The translations under genes were made by a program, and so were the position numbers. 64,000 bases of DNA from Amoebidium appalachense (Eukaryota; Ichthyosporea), in contig CAVNZM010000003.1 of NCBI GenBank assembly GCA_963693365.1, positions 8,370,001 through 8,434,000 on the forward strand, given 5' to 3'. Below are positions 59,441 to 64,000 of this stretch, one piece after another. Every line of letters starts with the position of its first letter. Positions within the stretch are counted from its first letter, which is position 1. Under the pieces are notes generated by a model. It worked only from the letters and a program-made list of their open reading frames with translations, was not told the DNA's origin and did no database searches.

Positions 59441-62400
59441 GGGGGGGGGGGTAAGGGGTAAGCAGTTGCGCGCGGTAGGGGGAGAGGGAGAGGGGTGGGG
59501 CAGGATGTGGGGTCAACACACTGATGATTGGAGGAAGTGGAAAGAAAGGACGAGGGGGGGGGGGTTGGGGGGTTGGGAGGTGGGGTGAACAGTGGGGAAG
59601 AGTTTGGGGGGGGGGGGAGGGTGAACAGGGGGAAGAGTTTGGGGGGGGGGGGGGGGGGGGGTGAACAGTGGGGAAGAGTTGGGGGGGGGGGGGGGGGGTG
59701 AACAGTAGGGAAGAGTTTGGGGGGGGGGGGGGGGTGAACAGTGGGGAAGAGTTTGGGGGGGGGGGGGGGGGGGTGAACAGTGGGGAAGAGTTTGGGGGGG
59801 GGGGGGGGGTGAACAGTGGGGAAGAGTTTGGGGGGGGGGGGGGTGAACAGTGGGGAAGAGTTTGGGGGGGGGGGGGGGGTGAACAGTGGGGAGGAGTTTG
59901 GGGGGGGGGGTGAACAGTGGGGAAGAGTTTGGGGGGGGGGGGGGGGTGAACAGTGGGGAAGAGTTTGGGGGGGGGGGGGGGTGAACAGTGGGGAAGAGTT
60001 TGGGGGGGGGGGGGGTGAACAGTGGGGAAGAGTTTGGGGGGGGGGGGGGGGGGGGTGAACAGTGGGGAAGAGTTTGGGGGGGGGGGGGTGAACAGTGGGG
60101 AAGAGTTTGGGGGGGGGGGGGGGGGTGAACAGTGGGGAAGAGTTTGGGGGGGGGGGGGTGAACAGTGGGGAAGAGTTTGGGGGGGGGGGGGGGGGGGTGA
60201 ACAGTGGGGAGGAGTTTGGGGGGGGGGGGTGAACAGTGGGGAAGAGTTTGGGGGGGGGGGGGGGGGGTGAACAGTGGGGAAGAGTTTGGGGGGGGGGGGG
60301 TGAACAGTGGGGAAGAGTTTGGGGGGGGGGGGGTGAACAGTGGGGAAGAGTTTGGGGGGGGGGGGGGGGGTGAACAGTGGGGAAGAGTTTGGGGGGGGGG
60401 GGGGGGTGAACAGTGGGGAAGAGTTTGGGGGGGGGGGGGGGGGGGGGTGAACAGTGGGGAAGAGTTTCAAGGGGGGGGGGGGGGGGTGAACAGTGGGGAA
60501 GAGTTTGGGGGGGGGGGGGGGGTGAACAGTGGGGAAGAGTTTGGGGGGGGGGGGGGTGAACAGTGGGGAAGAGTTTGGGGGGGGGGGGGGGTGAACAGTG
60601 GGGAAGAGTTTGGGGGGGGGGGGGGGGGGGGTGAACAGTGGGGAAGAGTTTGGGGGGGGGGGGGGGGTGAACAGTGGGGAAGAGTTTGGGGGGGGGGGGG
60701 GGGGTGAACAGTGGGGAAGAGTTTGGGGGGGGGGGGTGAACAGTGGGGAAGAGTTTGGGGGGGGGGGGGGGGGTGAACAGTGGGGAAGAGTTTGGGGGGG
60801 GGGGGGGGGTGAACAGTGGGGAAGAGTTTGGGGGGGGGGGGGGGGGGTGAACAGTGGGGAAGAGTTTGGGGGGGGGGGGGGGGGGGGTGAACAGTGGGGA
60901 AGAGTTTGGGGGGGGGGGGGGGGGGTGAACAGTGGGGAAGAGTTTGGGGGGGGGGGGGGGGGTGAACAGTGGGGAAGAGTTTGGGGGGGGGGGGGGGGGG
61001 GGGTGAACAGTGGGGAAGAGTTTGGGGGGGGGGGGGGGGGTGAACAGTGGGGAAGAGTTTGGGGGGGGGGGGGGGGGGGTGAACAGTGGGGAAGAGTTTG
61101 GGGGGGGGGGGGGGGGGTGAACAGTGGGGAAGAGTTTGGGGGGGGGGGGGGGGTGAACAGTGGGGAAGAGTTTGGGGGGGGGGGGGGGGTGAACAGTGGG
61201 GAAGAGTTTGGGGGGGGGGGGGGGGGTGAACAGTGGGGAAGAGTTTGGGGGGGGGGGGGGGGGGTGAACAGTGGGGAAGAGTTTGGGGGGGGGGGGGGGG
61301 GGTGAACAGTGGGGAAGAGTTTGGGGGGGGGGGGGGGGGTGTGAACAGTGGGGAAGAGTTTGGGGGGGGGGAGGTGAACAGTGGGGAAGAGTTTGGGGGG
61401 GGGGGGGGGGTGAACAGTGGGGAAGAGTTTGGGGGGGGGGGGGGGGTGAACAGTGGGGAAGAGTTTGGGGGGGGAGGGGGGTGAACAGTGGGGAAGAGTT
61501 GGGGGGGGGGGGGGGGTGAACAGTGGGGAAGAGTTTGGGGGGGGGGGGGGGGGGGTGAACAGTGGGGAAGAGTTTGGGGGGGGGGGGGGTGAACAGTGGG
61601 GAAGAGTTTGGGGGGGGGGGGGGGGGGGGTGAACAGTGGGGAAGAGTTTGGGGGGGGGGGGGGGGGTGAACAGTGGGGAAGAGTTTGGGGGGGGGGGGGG
61701 GGGTGAACAGTGGGGAAGAGTTTGGGGGGGGGGGGGGGGTGAACAGTGGGGAAGAGTTTGGGGGGGGGGGGGGGGTGAACAGTGGGGAAGAGTTTGGGGG
61801 GGGGGGGGGGGGGGAACAGTGGGGAAGAGTTTGGGGGGGGGGGGGGGGGGGGTGAACAGTGGGGAAGAGTTTTTGGGGGGGGGGGGGGGGGTGAACAGTG
61901 GGGAAGAGTTTGGGGGGGGGGGGGGGTGAACAGTGGGGAAGAGTTTGGGGGGGGGGGGGGGGGGTGAACAGTGGGGAAGAGTTTGGGGGGGGGGGGGGGG
62001 GTGAAGAGTGGGGAAGAGTTTGGGGGGGGGGGGGGGTGAACAGTGGGGAAGAGTTTGGGGGGGGGGGGGTGAACAGTGGGGAAGAGTTTGGGGGGGGGGG
62101 GGGGGGTGAACAGTGGGGAAGAGTTTGGGGGGGGGGGGGGGGGGTGAACAGTGGGGAAGAGTTTGGGGGGGGGGGGGGGGTGAACAGTGGGGAAGAGTTT
62201 GGGGGGGGGGAGGGGGGTGAACAGTGGGGAAGAGTTTGGGGGGGGGGGGGGGGGGAGGGGAGGAAGGGGGAGGGGGAGAGGGGGGAGGAAGGGGGGAGAA
62301 TGGGATGTGGTGGATGGTTACAGCGACAAAATGCCCACGTCTAATGACGAACCTATGACAAGTCTATGCAAGAGCCCAGGGGGAAGGGGGCGAGGGGGGA

Positions 62401-62905
62401 GAGGGGGAGAGGGCAGAGGAGAAGAGAAGGGGAGGGGGGGGCGGGGGGGGGGGGGGGGGGGGGGAGGGGGGGGAGCGGGGGGAGAGGGAGGGAGGAAGGT
62501 GGTATATCATCCAACCTGACTGTTTGCGCTCTGGTGCCCCAGGAACAGCGGATGGAAGGCCACATGCTGTAAGATGGTATATGTGAGTGGTGGGCTAAAA
62601 ATTGTTCTTGGTGTGGGTGGTAAACGCAGAAGCAACAACAGGAATAGTAACTCTGTGCTTCTGAGTGCAAGGGTGCCGAATTATGGAACTAAAACGTGCA
62701 GACAGATGTGTAGGGTGATTGAGCGAATATCTCGGTTTGTCTAACGATCAGACTTAAGTGTTCGTGTGCAAGATTGGGCGTTAGAAACAACATGAGAAGA
62801 ATTTTATGCGCTGAAACGGCAAGAGCTGATCTTATGATATTACACGCAGACACACGCACACACACGTACGCGCGGACACACACACACACACACGCACGCA
62901 CGCAC

Positions 62906-62941
<36 letters not shown>

Positions 62942-63291
62942 GCACACGCACACACACACACACACACACGCACGCATACGCACACACGCACACGCACACA
63001 CAGACACGCACGCGTGGACGCACACACGTACGAACACACGGACACGCGCGGGCGCACAAACACACACGGCACAAACAGACATATCCGCATTAAGACACAC
63101 ACACACCGTGACATCAACACACCCACTCACCCCAACCACTCACCCACACACCCACACATACACACATTGGCTTAAGCAGGTTGATAATCAGCAACGGAAT
63201 CCTGGCAACATGTCAATAATTCCTGCAACTTACTTCCTGAACTCTTTCTTTGAGGAGACTTGGTTGTAGCCTTGTTAGTTCCCGCGGCCAT
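54263..63291 (-). CDS. Helical/coiled-coil protein, unrecognised, 280 residues
   Basis: Eleven exons give a coherent frame of 281 codons ending in TAA: 63234-63291, 62516-62566, 58985-59072, 57960-58038, 57278-57385, 56901-56953, 56768-56838, 56451-56531, 55080-55216, 54535-54640, 54263-54273. The N-terminus is basic and Ser/Pro-rich ([19 protein letters not shown]). A charged coiled-coil segment follows ([37 protein letters not shown]). The C-terminal 110 residues are a series of amphipathic helices ([56 protein letters not shown]). Helical bundles of this type occur in cytoskeletal adaptors such as talin or vinculin, but I see no diagnostic motif, so no function is assigned. Weak points are exons 56901-56953 and 56768-56838 (alternative frames are open), the GTGACC donor at 57277, and the 11-base last exon. 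The intron between exons 2 and 3 holds the large minisatellite. Confidence 0.7.
54392..54470. repeat. (GT)n tract flanked by G-runs
   Basis: About 39 GT units between G-runs at 54276-54313 and 54497-54518. The whole forms the last intron of the helical-protein gene, (CA)n with C-runs on the sense strand. Confidence 0.95.
55286..55740. repeat. (GT)n and decayed GTGC/GTGT block
   Basis: Perfect GT at 55286-55350, then irregular GT/GC sequence to about 55720. It lies in an intron of the helical-protein gene. Confidence 0.9.
58066..58260. repeat. (TG)n tract at a 3' splice site
   Basis: Perfect TG from about 58066 to 58147, then GTGG/GTGC variants. On the sense strand the (CA)n tract ends about 30 bases before the acceptor TTTTAG of exon 57960-58038. 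Confidence 0.9.
59585..62250. repeat. 2.7-kb minisatellite: GTGAACAGTGGGGAAGAGTTT + Gn
   Basis: About 70 tandem copies of a 21-base core (GTGAACAGTGGGGAAGAGTT then T), each followed by a G-run of about 9-25 bases, giving a repeat of about 31-45 bases. The core is nearly invariant. Rare variants are GAGGAGTTT (near 59891 and 60210), TTTCAA (near 60467), GTGTGAACAG (near 61341) and GTGAAGAGTG (near 62003). Only G-run length changes freely. It lies wholly within the second intron of the helical-protein gene, so the transcript carries the C-rich strand. The [10 protein letters not shown] and [14 protein letters not shown] frames it yields are translations of the repeat and are not considered genes. 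Confidence 0.97.
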
Positions 63292-63540
<249 letters not shown>

Positions 63541-63640
63541 TTACTGTACCATCCCGAATTCGACAAAAACCGAGACCACACAGCCCAGGAAGATCAAACA
63601 GAGCAAAAAAAGAAAGAAGAAACCCAGGTAGGCATATAGT
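63541..63640 (-). CDS. Possible last exon with a membrane segment
   Basis: The minus strand reads QLYAYLGFFFLFLLCLIFLG then CVVSVFVEFGMVQ and TAA at 63541-63543. It is a strongly hydrophobic stretch of about 22 residues next to the C-terminus. Composition is not derived from the nearby G-runs. No acceptor could be fixed, because C-runs and (CA)n lie upstream at 63648-63835, and the rest of the gene would be beyond the window. It may also be a chance frame. Confidence 0.3.
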
Positions 63641-63647
63641 TGGTATT

Positions 63648-63756
63648 GGGGGGGGGGGGGGGGAGGGGCGGAGGGGGGGGGGGGGGGGGAGGGGGGCAGC
63701 AGCAGATTGCGGGCACGCTCATCTGCGTGCATGTTTGTGCTTGTGTGTTTGTGTAT

Positions 63757-63814
<58 letters not shown>

Positions 63815-63932
63815 GTGCGCACGCGTGTCGAATCCCCCCCCCCCCCCCCCCCCCCCCCCCCCACCCCGCCCCCCCCCCCCCCCCCCCCCCCCACCATGAC
63901 CACCACCACCAAAAAAAAAAAAAAAAAAAAAA
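63648..63932. repeat. G-runs, (GT)n, C-runs and A-run at right edge
   Basis: G-runs at 63648-63689, GT at 63760-63808, C-runs at 63834-63892 and about 27 A at 63911-63937. The window ends in more C-rich sequence. Nothing coding is supported. Confidence 0.85.
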
Positions 63933-64000
63933 AAAAAGCAACCCCCCCCCCCCCCCTCCTCCCCTCCCCCCAAAAAGGACCCCCCCCACCCTCTTTTTTT

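Noticed and set aside
59585-62344. Long Gly/Trp/Glu-repeat open frames across the minisatellite, both strands
   Set aside because: They are translations of one 21-base core plus G-runs, shift frame with every G-run length, and lie in the intron of a minus-strand gene.

Overview
The window is nuclear eukaryotic DNA from an intron-rich genome, most likely a protist-grade member of Amorphea (the opisthokont, apusomonad and amoebozoan side of the tree). The hint comes from a near full-length OSTF1 orthologue, a ZC3H14/Nab2 orthologue and a Ras-family exchange factor. The genus cannot be named from the sequence. Introns run from about 60 bases to 3.4 kb and use GT..AG sites. All three standard stop codons end reconstructed genes. 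Much of the window is simple sequence: G/C homopolymers of 15-70 bases, (GT/CA)n tracts up to 180 bases, homopurine tracts and minisatellites. Most long open frames (poly-Pro, poly-Gly, His-Thr, Cys-Val) are translations of these repeats.

Layout. 1-8.2 kb: repeats and unique DNA with no supported gene. 8.2-10.0 kb (+): an F-box/leucine-rich-repeat frame broken by two in-frame TAG codons and a pair of compensating frameshifts. 13.1-21.0 kb (-): a complete 12-exon ZC3H14/Nab2-type gene with an N-terminal PWI-like domain and six CCCH fingers. About 21.6 kb (+): a possible first exon of a divergent gene. 23.4-42.4 kb (-): a 19-kb gene of about 21 exons for a Ras-family GEF with RA, REM and CDC25 domains. 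44.9-49.8 kb (-): complete seven-exon OSTF1 (SH3 plus ankyrin repeats). 50.2-51.6 kb (+): a divergent two-exon gene for an 85-residue Lys-rich protein. 54.3-63.3 kb (-): an 11-exon gene for a 280-residue helical protein I do not recognise; one of its introns holds a 2.7-kb minisatellite. At the right edge (-) there may be a terminal exon with a membrane segment.

The genes do not form a pathway. OSTF1 and the RasGEF both suggest signalling to cytoskeleton or adhesion; the ZC3H14-like protein should act on poly(A) RNA in the nucleus. The most unusual layout feature is a C-run on the sense strand starting within about 5-40 bases of many 5' splice sites, in genes on both strands. Other noteworthy items are a 510-bp inverted-repeat element, a composite dispersed repeat family, and a duplicated acceptor with the start of an exon in the RasGEF gene.
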